Notes under the pieces: model-generated
Database searches by the model: none
Seen by the model: only the letters and a program-made list of their open reading frames with translations
Told to the model about the DNA's origin: nothing
Part shown: positions 17,351-25,099 of the stretch, piece after piece
Layout of the letters: each line of letters starts with the position of its first letter
Numbering within the stretch: the first letter of the stretch is position 1
Source: CAVTLG01 sp963735495
Lineage (GTDB): Bacteria > Chloroflexota > Ktedonobacteria > Ktedonobacterales > Ktedonobacteraceae
Assembly: GCA_963735495.1 (NCBI GenBank)
Contig: CAVTLG010000011.1
Span: 1-64,000, forward strand
Length of the DNA stretch: 64,000 nucleotides
Direction: 5' to 3'
Program-made: the position numbers and the translations under genes

Positions 17351-18769
17351 ATGACGTCTTCTCACCCTATCACACGGGAGGAAGCAGGACCATCTCTGCA
17401 GGAGCAAGGAACATGGCCTCTGACGTTGTTCTGCTTGCATCAACGCCTGGCTTCCTATTTTGCACGCCCTGAACCCTATCACCATGCCCTGCTCTACCTG
17501 CAAGCAGTGATGAGCGAGATTCCTCGCAAAAATAGTTGGCAGATTGCAGAACACGCCAAGCAAGCTCGCCCCTCTGGCATGCAACGTCTGCTTTCGCAAG
17601 CCGTCTGGGATGATGAAGGCGTTCGCAATGAGATCCGCGCGTTGCTGGTGCAGACGCTGAGTCCTCCCCCCGTGCCGCCGCTGGGTGCATATGGTGACAC
17701 GAGAGAGGAGATCCTGTTTCCCTTTCCCGTGATCGTTGTGGATGAGACGGGTATTCCCAAACGGGGTACTCACTCTGCAGGGGTGAAGGTCCAATATTGC
17801 GGCTCGACCGGGCGGGTGGAGAATTGTCAAGTTGGGGTCGTGCTGACCTACGTGACGGCTCTGGGACATGCGCTGATGGATGCGGCCTTGTACATCCCCG
17901 AAGAATGGTGCGATGATCCCGCTCGCAGACACGCCGCTCATATCCCCGAACGGGTCCATTTTCAAACCAAACCGGAATTGGCCCAGAGCCTGCTTCAACG
18001 AGCCATCAGCGCCTCGTTACCGCTTCGTTGGGTGGTTGGCGATACCGTGTATGGGCACAGTACGGACTTGCGTGCTTTCCTGCACGACCAAGGTCTTTCC
18101 TTCGCACTTGCGGTCCCAGACAATGAAGTGGTTTGTGTCGACACGGTCCTGGGATATCGTCTGGGCGAGGTTGCCTCCATTGAGCGCCTGCTGCCAGATG
18201 GGACCCTGCTGTGGCAACGCTTGAGTATGAGTCAGGGAACCAAAGGGGAGCGGCTCTTTGATTGGGCCATCGTGCCACAGGTCCATCGCACCATCATCGA
18301 CGGATGCCACTTTCTCGTCATCCGCCGGTGCCTCGACGCTCCTTTCCAAAAAGCCTATTCCTTCGTCTTCGCCCCGCCTCAGACCAGTCTGCAGACGATG
18401 GTTCTGGCCATTGGAGCACGCTGGAGTATTGAAGTCGACCTGGAAAATGCGAAAGATCTTGGACTTGATCAGTATGAAGTGCGCAGTTGCATCGGATGGT
18501 ATCGGCATATCACCCTTGTCCTGCTTGCCTCTGCTTTTCTGCTCTCCATCTGTGTCCAGGACTATCAGCGCACGTGCCAGTCAGAGGAAGCAGCTTGCTC
18601 ATTCCCACTCATTGCCTTGACCACTTCCGAAGTGCGTCATCTGCTGGCCCGTCTCTTTTGGCCTGCTCCCACCCACGCTTCTCTGATTCATCAGTGGTCC
18701 ATTTTTCGCCGAGAGCATCAATATTGGGCAAGATACTATCATTGCCTGCGTCGTTTGAAAGCGGGATAG
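17351..18769 (+). CDS. IS701 family transposase
   Basis: The 472-residue DDE transposase starts at ATG 17351 after GAGGAAGG. The N-terminal ~110 residues are helical (WQIAEHAKQARPSGMQRLLS). The catalytic fold begins with VIVVDETGIPKRG (D131), carries VKVQYCGSTGRVENCQVGV, a second Asp in WVVGDTVYGHS, and a late glutamate in SIEVDLENAKDLGLDQYEVR. These are the usual IS701 landmarks and the length is normal. It would catalyse cut-and-paste of the surrounding element. It resembles the N-terminal 400 residues of the transposase at 40,685. Confidence 0.9.
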   Translation: MTSSHPITREEAGPSLQEQGTWPLTLFCLHQRLASYFARPEPYHHALLYLQAVMSEIPRKNSWQIAEHAKQARPSGMQRLLSQAVWDDEGVRNEIRALLVQTLSPPPVPPLGAYGDTREEILFPFPVIVVDETGIPKRGTHSAGVKVQYCGSTGRVENCQVGVVLTYVTALGHALMDAALYIPEEWCDDPARRHAAHIPERVHFQTKPELAQSLLQRAISASLPLRWVVGDTVYGHSTDLRAFLHDQGLSFALAVPDNEVVCVDTVLGYRLGEVASIERLLPDGTLLWQRLSMSQGTKGERLFDWAIVPQVHRTIIDGCHFLVIRRCLDAPFQKAYSFVFAPPQTSLQTMVLAIGARWSIEVDLENAKDLGLDQYEVRSCIGWYRHITLVLLASAFLLSICVQDYQRTCQSEEAACSFPLIALTTSEVRHLLARLFWPAPTHASLIHQWSIFRREHQYWARYYHCLRRLKAG

Positions 18770-18792
18770 CCTGCTCAATGCTCTCTATTTTC

Positions 18793-19050
18793 ATGATCCC
18801 TGCTGATCTCCGGGGAATGATCCCTGCTGATCTCCGGGGAATGATCCCTGCTGATCTCCGGGGAATGATCCCTGCCGATCTCCGGGGAATGATCCCTGCT
18901 GATTTCCGGGGAATGATCCCTGCTGATCTCCGGGGAATGATCCCTGCTGATCTCCGGGGAATGATCCCTGCTGATCTCCGGGGAATGATCCCTGCCGATC
19001 TCCGGGGAATGATCCCTGCTGATTTCCGGGGAATGATCCCTGCTGATCGC
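18793..19050 (+). repeat. 24-bp tandem repeat array (10 units plus a partial)
   Basis: Ten 24-bp units begin ATGATCCCTGCTGATCTCC and end GGGGA; a partial eleventh starts at 19033. Units 4 and 9 carry CCGAT and units 5 and 10 carry GATTTCC, so the array is itself a duplicated 120-bp block of five units. It lies between the transposase stop and the HTH gene start. All frames through it are open, but I see no reason to call it coding. Confidence 0.95.
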
Positions 19051-19099
19051 TAGGGTCTCTCTTGTTTTTTTCTTGTTCAACACGAAAGGGGTTCTTCGT

Positions 19100-19668
19100 A
19101 TGACTCTCATGTCTTTGGCCGACGGTTGTCGCCTGCTTGCCATTGATCCCAAAACCTTGCGTCGCTGGTTGCGTCTGGCTCACCAGTCCGTTCAGGCTCA
19201 TCCATCAGATACCCGTTTGAAGTGTGTCACCCGTGAGCAACTCGAGCACGTCGCGGGGATGCATCGCCGTACCTTGCCAGAAGCGAGTGAACCGCTGGTT
19301 TCGCCTGCGCCCTCTGCGCTCTGCGAGGTGAGTACCGCATCGGTTTGGTCTTCTGTGGCCTCAGAAGTTTCTGGATCCATGACAGAATTGGTACAACAGC
19401 TTGGTTCCCTTCAATCGCAGGTTGCCATGCTACAACACCAATTGGCCCTGCTCACCGAACACTTCCCAAAAGAGGGGCAATGGTGCATCAACCCGATCAA
19501 GCTCTCAGTGGAATCTTCCCCGGATATCTCAGTGGAATCTTCCCCGGATATCTCAGTGGAATCTTCCCCGGATATCTCTGCGGAATCTTCCTCGGAGAAA
19601 GGGACAATTCTTGCATCGATTGATCGACGCAAACACCCCCATGTTCTGCCATTGGTTGAATATGGGGC
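19100..19668 (+). pseudogene. HTH accessory gene of the IS701-type element, 5' part
   Basis: ATG 19100 follows GAAAGGGG. The protein starts with a helix-turn-helix (LADGCRLLAIDPKTLRRWLR), then a coiled coil (LVQQLGSLQSQVAMLQHQLA near residues 95-115), then three 8-residue repeats SVESSPDI coded by a 24-bp DNA repeat, then DRRKHPHVLPLVEYG. The reading frame is cut at 19668 by the IS21-type element. Joined to 33262-33547 it continues VEYGAKGTYVVISPEEG in frame to give 284 residues. It is probably a DNA-binding partner of the transposase. The frame running on to 19771 inside the IS is an artefact of the insertion. Confidence 0.8.
19504..19599 (+). repeat. 24-bp repeats inside the HTH gene, inverted relative to the upstream array
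   Basis: Three exact 24-bp units start at 19504, 19528 and 19552, followed by a degenerate fourth. Each contains CAGTGGAATCTTCCCCGG. Compared with the upstream array read on the opposite strand, about 15 of 24 positions agree, including TTCCCCGGA. The two arrays are therefore related and inverted, flanking the HTH-coding segment. Confidence 0.75.
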
Positions 19669-19771
19669 TGTTTTCAATAGAGAAAAACCAGGCACTTGCT
19701 TAACAAAAAAGGTGGCAGGAGAACAGAGAGAACGCATCTTGGCTTACTCGAAAAAGGTGGCATTTTGTTAA

Positions 19772-20224
19772 AGAATCTGGCAGGAGAAAAACAAGCTGGC
19801 TTCAGAAGAAGCGAAGCGAGCCGTAGGCTCATCAAGCATCTCTGGGGGAGCTTGAGGCTTCGTGGAGGTACTGAAACGCTTGCTCATGCCAGGAGTGCGG
19901 AGCAAGCGATGCCGCCAGGCCCGACCCTTGACCTGGGGGACTAGACTCCAAGAGCGAGAGCGACCGGGAGGTGGTTGCGCTCATCAATGCAGAACCCCGG
20001 TCGCTCTCGGCGCATAGCGCTCAGTCCCCCCAGGTCAAGGGCGGCATCGCCCGCACGACTGGCTTGCTGAAATGTTGGAGAGGGAAGCCAGGAAGCTCTC
20101 CATCACAGGCCGAAGCGATCCTCCGCTGGCCTCCTGGAGAAGCTTTTGCAGAGAACGGAACGACCTTTGGCCTCCATGAATGTGATCGATATGGTCTCCT
20201 TGAACCGCTGTGGAGGAGGCGATG
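19772..20224. other. non-coding left end of the IS21-type element, with a large palindrome
   Basis: Downstream of istB this stretch holds no gene. Its main structure is a nested inverted repeat, 19906-20050. The outer arms are GCGATGCCGCC plus CCTTGACCTGGGGG (from 19906) against their complements ending at 20050, and the inner arms are GAGAGCGACCGGG against CCCGGTCGCTCTC. One outer arm has an 8-base insertion. It could end istB transcription or serve as a transposase-binding structure. Confidence 0.7.
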
Positions 20225-20668
20225 TTAGCCTATCTCCCTTTGAGGTTTCTCTGCCATTTCTTGCGTTTCTTGTAAAAGCCGCTGGCGAAAGCGGTAAGAT
20301 TCTCCTACAAATTCCAGAATATGGCTTTTGTGAGTCAGTCGATCAAGCAGGGCTGCGGTCATTTTCTCATCCCCAAAGATTTGATTCCAATCGCCGAAGC
20401 GCAAATTGGTCGTCACGATGATGGAAACGCGCTCATTCAGATCACTGCATACCTGAAACAGTAATTGGCCACCTTCTTTGCTAAACGGGATAAATCCGAG
20501 TTCATCCAGCACAACGAGATCCAGCTTTTCAAGTTGCTTCATAAATTTGGAAAAGCGGAGGTCTTTTTGCGCGGCCAGCAGATCGTTCACCAGCGTGTTG
20601 ACACTAAAGAAGCGCACTTTTTTCCCTTGTTGGCAGGCGGCTAATGCCAGGCCCGTGGCCACATGGGT
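20225..20668 (-). pseudogene. istB: istB 3' part (IS21 transposition helper ATPase)
   Basis: From ACC at 20668 the frame reads THVATGLALAACQQGKKV, then LDLVVLDELGFIPF (Walker B), IVTTNLRFGDWNQIFGDEKM and LTHKSHILEF. These are the IstB features after Walker A. Joined to 23517-23855 the codons run GNPGLGK then TH with no frame change, giving 260 residues, the normal IstB length. The gene is broken exactly at its Walker A motif by the serine-recombinase element. Confidence 0.92.
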
Positions 20669-20744
20669 TTTAGTCCATCCATTAAAATGCCTCCATAGGT
20701 ATCACTCATATACAACGTTTTCGCGAAGAAGAGCCAGGAGCGAA

Positions 20745-22967
20745 TTACCTCAGTTCCTGCTCTTCAATGGTAGTATCTACCTTCCCATTTGCTGCGACTT
20801 CCGAGAATGTAGGAAGGTGTTTGCGCGTTTTTTTCGCAAGTCGCCGCTGTCCTAACTCCTCTACCTGTTTCCTTGCTTCGTGCAAAGATGCCAGAAGCTC
20901 TGGATGATCTTGTATGAAGTACGCATTACGCGGTGAACCCCGCTTGAGATAGATCGGATCAATCCTGCCCATTTCAATTTGACGATGGACCCAATAGACA
21001 TCGCAGGAAAGTCGCTCGGCGAGATCGCGCACCGAAAGATATCCAGGCTCAGCGTGAACAAAGCGCTTGGACTCTTCTGGCGTCCGTTGCCAGTGGTAAC
21101 GAAGGCGGATCTTGTAAATGGTCGCCACCGAGACCTGTGCAGACCGGGCGGAATGAAATCCTTCCTGCGTCACCTGAGCCGAGATTTCCTGATCTTTCAT
21201 CCCAACACTCCATAAGTCATGAATACGCTCTTTCAACGTTTCATACTGGCTGAGATCCTGGGTCCGATGAATCTTTGAAACGAAGTACAAGGTGCTGTAG
21301 TATCCAGAAATCCAGACCAGACAGACGACCACCGTATCGGAGGTCTCCCAACGCACGATCACCTGCTGGATCAGAGTACGCAGCAGCGCTTTTTGCTGCG
21401 CCGGGGTGATCTGCCCTGTCTTCCACAATGCGGGTAAGGTCTGGGAAATGCGACGAAATTGTTCCCGCAGCGATGCTGAAAGCGGCTGCGGACGCAAGGC
21501 GTTCGCCTGACGAGCGTAGGCTTCTTCCGTTTCGGCGAGCTCGCGTAAGGCGGCTTCCCAGCGCTGTTCAAGTGAGGCCGCCACTAGGCGATTCTCCGGA
21601 TCAACTGCGCTGTACTGCCGTTGTGCCAGTTGTGCGCTGTAGCGTGCTCGTTTGACCCGTTCCTCCCAGTGCTGCAGGAGGTGGCGATACTCCACAGCCT
21701 GATCGGCTAGCACGGCATCCAGTGCGTCCAGTTGTGCGGGACGAAGGGCCTCAAAAAAGGCATGCGTGACCAGTTCATCCAGAGGCGGAGCCGGGACGGA
21801 GATGCATTTGGGTCCTTGCATCCGCTTGTTTTCTTCCGCGCAGCAGTAGCGTGGCGTTTTTCGGTAAGCGACATGTAAATGATAGCCACAGACGCCACAG
21901 ACTACCAATCCCTGCAAGAGTGCTTCACCTTGTCCAGGGGCTCCTTGCGCACCTGGCGTCCGTTCATCTCTCCTGCTCATGTCCCTCGCATTGCTTTTGA
22001 GCCGCTCCTGATTGGCGAGATAGTGCTCCCAGGTGATGTAGGCAGGATACACGCCCTGCTTGATCTGAAGCCACTCCTCTCTTGGCTTGCGTATCTGAAT
22101 AGGGCGGTTACTGCTCATCTGGCGAGCTGGGTCACCTGGCCGTCTCCCATAGACAAAGGCTCCTGCATACGCCGGGTTTTGAAGCATCTCGTAAATGGCA
22201 GCCTCTGAGGCTTCTTTCCAGAGCAATTGCCCTCGATACATGCCTCCTGTTTGGCGACGAGGAAGTAAGACGCCTGCTTGGCGAAGCACACCGACCACCT
22301 GCCGACAACTCCCATGTGCATCAAAGGTGCGAAAGACCAGTTCAATGCAGTGGCGTATCCCCTCATCAGGATCTTTCACGACGCTGCCATCGGAGAGGCG
22401 CAGTAATCCTGTCGGCAACATTTGACGGAACTCGCCGCGATGCACCTGGCTCAATCGTCCGGCATCCAGGCGATTGCGGATCAAATGCAGCTCAGCTTCC
22501 GACATTGTCCCCTTCAAACCTAACAAAAGCCTATCATTGTAGAGCTTAGGATCATAAATCCCATCAGTATCGGCAATGAGGGTTCCAAAGACAGCAGCCA
22601 GATCCAGCAAATGGTACCAATCTCCGTTGTTGCGAGCCAGACGCGAGACCTCATAGCCAAAAATGATGCCGACATGTCCCAGGGAAACTTCGGCCACAAG
22701 TTCTTTGAACCCCGTGCGATTCTCACTGCTCTTGCCTGAGACACCCAGATCAGCGTCAATGACCCGGATACGCTCCCTCGCCCATCCAAGCAATTCCGCC
22801 CGTTCTACTAACTGATACTGATTCACCTGACTCTCGCGGTTGCGTTCAACCTGTTTGAGCGTCGATTGTCGAACATACACACAGGCCAGACGCTTCCAAT
22901 GCTCTTTGGTCAGCTTCGATTGTCCAGCGATGGCGGGAAGCGGGCTTGTTTCAGCGAAGGTGCTCAT
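20745..22967 (-). CDS. large serine recombinase
   Basis: The 740-residue protein starts MSTFAETSPLPAIAG. The resolvase domain has ACVYVRQST (nucleophile S35), GVSGKSSENR and IIFGYEVSRLARNN. A recombinase domain follows (LLRLSDGSVVKDPD), then a zinc ribbon with CGVCGYHL and a later CC and C, then a coiled coil near residues 440-500. The last ~150 residues have HTH-like text (YLSVRDLAERLSCDVYWVHR) beyond the normal integrase core, perhaps giving extra target recognition. It catalyses site-specific insertion and excision of the element in which it lies. Confidence 0.92.
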   Translation of the reverse strand: MSTFAETSPLPAIAGQSKLTKEHWKRLACVYVRQSTLKQVERNRESQVNQYQLVERAELLGWARERIRVIDADLGVSGKSSENRTGFKELVAEVSLGHVGIIFGYEVSRLARNNGDWYHLLDLAAVFGTLIADTDGIYDPKLYNDRLLLGLKGTMSEAELHLIRNRLDAGRLSQVHRGEFRQMLPTGLLRLSDGSVVKDPDEGIRHCIELVFRTFDAHGSCRQVVGVLRQAGVLLPRRQTGGMYRGQLLWKEASEAAIYEMLQNPAYAGAFVYGRRPGDPARQMSSNRPIQIRKPREEWLQIKQGVYPAYITWEHYLANQERLKSNARDMSRRDERTPGAQGAPGQGEALLQGLVVCGVCGYHLHVAYRKTPRYCCAEENKRMQGPKCISVPAPPLDELVTHAFFEALRPAQLDALDAVLADQAVEYRHLLQHWEERVKRARYSAQLAQRQYSAVDPENRLVAASLEQRWEAALRELAETEEAYARQANALRPQPLSASLREQFRRISQTLPALWKTGQITPAQQKALLRTLIQQVIVRWETSDTVVVCLVWISGYYSTLYFVSKIHRTQDLSQYETLKERIHDLWSVGMKDQEISAQVTQEGFHSARSAQVSVATIYKIRLRYHWQRTPEESKRFVHAEPGYLSVRDLAERLSCDVYWVHRQIEMGRIDPIYLKRGSPRNAYFIQDHPELLASLHEARKQVEELGQRRLAKKTRKHLPTFSEVAANGKVDTTIEEQELR

Positions 22968-23172
22968 CGGTTGCGTTCTCGCTCTCGATTGGCCTGGCAG
23001 GACGGTGTGCCAGCATCTGACAAATCTTGATGAGGGTTGTCGCCACCATCTGTTGCTCTTGTTCCGAGAGGCCAGTCCACACCTGTGAGCTGCAAATGGG
23101 GGGCACCGCTAAGGCCAGCTTCGTCTGCTGGTTCCCTGGTAGATGGCGGTGCTGTTCTCGCTCTCGATCCAT
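22951..23172 (-). CDS. small accessory protein of the recombinase cassette
   Basis: The ATG at 23172 (MDREREQHRHLPGNQQTKLA) has GAAGGGAG upstream. The 73-residue product reads VPPICSSQVWTGLSEQEQQM then TTLIKICQML. I recall small proteins with a P-x-C-S-S-x-x-W-x-x-L pattern next to such recombinases. Function unknown. It overlaps the recombinase start by 17 bases, implying coupling. Confidence 0.55.
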   Translation of the reverse strand: MDREREQHRHLPGNQQTKLALAVPPICSSQVWTGLSEQEQQMVATTLIKICQMLAHRPARPIESENATDEHLR

Positions 23173-23494
23173 GTAATATCTCCCTTCCATCTTCATCTCC
23201 CACTTCTGTTCGTATTTCTTTTCCTGGTTGTGGGTCTATGTGAGAGTAAACGTCGATGAGAGACGTAATTGTGGCAACGGTCAGAGGAAATGGGGCAATG
23301 GTCACCGGATCTGGTGATTGATCCGTCACATCAAGGGGAAGATTGCGTTCTCGGCCAGCGTGATCCAGTACGACACAACAGCGACCAAGCTGATTCCTGG
23401 TAGCGATTCCCAGCAAACGGAACGATTGTCCGTAGAGCGCATGACGTGGGTCAATGACGGTGACCATCTCATGCATTTGCTCTGTCATTTCCAT
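22964..23494 (-). CDS. DUF5372-like protein of the recombinase cassette
   Basis: The product starts MEMTEQMHEMVTVIDPRHAL and continues YGQSFRLLGI, CCVVLDHAGRERNLPLDVTD and ATITSLIDVYSHI. That is the DUF5372 pattern (DPRHPLYGQ-like start, short barrel-like strands). The last ~70 codons overlap the next small gene in another frame, so the functional protein may be shorter. No clear ribosome site is visible, and the start lies only about 20 bases inside the element end, so the start is uncertain. Confidence 0.5.
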   Translation of the reverse strand: MEMTEQMHEMVTVIDPRHALYGQSFRLLGIATRNQLGRCCVVLDHAGRERNLPLDVTDQSPDPVTIAPFPLTVATITSLIDVYSHIDPQPGKEIRTEVGDEDGREILHGSRARTAPPSTREPADEAGLSGAPHLQLTGVDWPLGTRATDGGDNPHQDLSDAGTPSCQANRERERNR

Positions 23495-23516
23495 GAGGGT
23501 AGGTTGTTGGTTGTGG

Positions 23517-23855
23517 TTTGCCGAGTCCTGGGTTGCCCACCAGAATAATAGTCTCTGCAACGGCCATGTAGGCTCCTTGAGCCAATTCCAGAACCCGTTG
23601 TTTGGAAATGTTCTGCACCGCATTGAAATCAAAACTGACCAAATCCTTCAGAACGGGGAACTTTGCTGCCTGAATGGCCCGTTCAACGCGCCAGGCATCC
23701 CGTTGGGTCACTTCTGCTGTGCAAAGCGCGAGCAGATAGCGCTCGTAGGGAAGATCAGTCCGAGCGGCGTCTTGTGCGTAGGTTTGGTAGTTTTGCAAAA
23801 ATGTTGAGAGGTGTAATTGCTTGAGATAATTTTCAAGCAAAGCTTGATGTTGCAT
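23517..23855 (-). pseudogene. istB: istB 5' part
   Basis: The ATG at 23855 gives MQHQALLENYLKQLHLSTFL, PYERYLLALCTAEV, then VLELAQGAYMAVAETIILVG and NPGLGK, where Walker A is cut by the insertion. The continuation in the insert (PQPTTYPHGN) is not IstB. Together with 20225-20668 it restores IstB. Its start lies 10 bases from the istA stop, the usual IS21 arrangement. Confidence 0.92.
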
Positions 23856-23865
23856 AACGTGCCTC

Positions 23866-24904
23866 TTACCAGGGCTGCTTGAGCAGTCGGTCATAACGCG
23901 ACAAGTCAACAGGCTGATTGCCAATCGCTTCCAACTGCGGTCGGTCCGAGAGGTCCAGGGGGACGGTACAGGCTTCGTGCTCCGTCAATTGATGCAGGCA
24001 GTGGAGAACGCCATCCAGATGGACACAGCCGTACGCCAGTGCTTGCTCAATCGCCTCCTGCATCAGCGTTGCAGGATAGTGCTCATGGAGTTGCAAAATG
24101 CGAAGAAATTCCTGAATACCACGGCCATCGGGCCATTTCTGCCGGAGGTCGCAGAGCATCCGGTGATAGCACTCCGGCCAGTCTTTGCGCCAGCGGCGCA
24201 TCGGGGCCGCATAGTCAAATGCGCCTGGCCGTTGCTCTAACAAGGCAAGATAGTGGAGCGGATCAAAGATATCTTGCTCACGCTCATAGCAGCGTGGATG
24301 GTGGGCAATGAGTTGATCTCGATCAAAAATGTCGATATGGAACGGATACGCTTTCACTGTCACTTCACGCCGAGCGCGGCGAACGGGAACCGAGTAGCGG
24401 TTCGTTGCGAAAATTGCCTGACTGTAGGGAGTGAGCCGAACAGTGGCTACTTCACAGCAGTCATAGTCAAACGGAGGCAAGGGACCAAGGTAAGGGCGCT
24501 CCTCTTCCCAGGCTTGTCCGATGGTCAACGTTCGCCCGCGCATGCGCCGCGCATCATTTTTGAGGCACTCCACCAGCAGATACTGATTGAGTGCTTCAAA
24601 AGAGACCGCTTCGGGAATGGGGACCATGAAATTCCGGCGTGAGAATCCCACACCATGTTCGACCTGCCCCTTTTCATGTCCCTGGGCAGGGGTACAAAAA
24701 TGTGACTCGAACAGGTAGTGGCTGCGAAAGGTCACAAACGTGCGATTCTCGGTGCGAGAGCGATGGCCTTTCTTGTCCAGAGCCAATTTCACCGCTGTCG
24801 CTAGATTGTCGTAACTAATCCGCTCAGGAACGCCACCAAAATGCTTAAACGCCTGGACATGCGCGTAGAAGAAGCTTTCCTGCTCCTGGGTAGGGAATGC
24901 CATG
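23866..24904 (-). pseudogene. istA: istA 3' part (IS21 transposase)
   Basis: The frame starts at MAFPTQEQESFFYAHVQAF and includes the second catalytic Asp (ISYDNL) and the glutamate (HEKGQVEHGVG), then RYSVPVRRARREVTV and a C-terminal domain. The HTH and first Asp are missing because the gene is cut at 24904. Joined to 32602-33092 the sum is 1,530 bases, 509 codons plus stop, with the frame intact across TLVV-MAFP. Confidence 0.93.
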
Positions 24905-24908
24905 ACAA

Positions 24909-24921
24909 TTAGGTAGGATTA
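24909..24921 (+). repeat. left terminal repeat of the Tn554-like element
   Basis: TTAGGTAGGATTA, followed inward by CTTGTAAC. The inverted partner is at 32590-32602. The same TTA-GTAG and CTTGTAAC words recur next to the truncated Tn3 transposase near 45,970. Confidence 0.75.
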
Positions 24922-25099
24922 CTTGTAACATTTTCTCTCCCTTAGATCGGATCCTCGTCTGACAAAAGATAAACGAAGGCAAAAGAATGATTAGGAAGAT
25001 ACATGCTCTACATAAAAGCTTGTTGTGATATACTCTATGTGTAATGCGGTCATTTTTCTTGAAGAGTGCATAAATGTGCTATGGGAAGGTTGTTTAGAT

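Larger units (their letters stand above)
20669..23516 (-). mobile_element. large-serine-recombinase element inserted in istB
   Basis: The 2.85-kb insert is defined by the two istB halves; the halves share AAA at the joints (coding strand), which fits a crossover at a short core in GGCAAAACCCATG. It carries a DUF5372-like gene, a small gene and a large serine recombinase, all on the minus strand, with only ~75 and ~20 bases of non-coding DNA at the ends. No terminal inverted repeats are evident, as expected for serine integrases. Confidence 0.85.

Noticed and set aside
18487..19152. Open frames through the 24-bp array with repeated MIPADLRG, SRDHSPEI or QGSFPGDQ peptides.
   Set aside because: Any 24-bp repeat lacking stops gives open frames; none has a credible start or domain.
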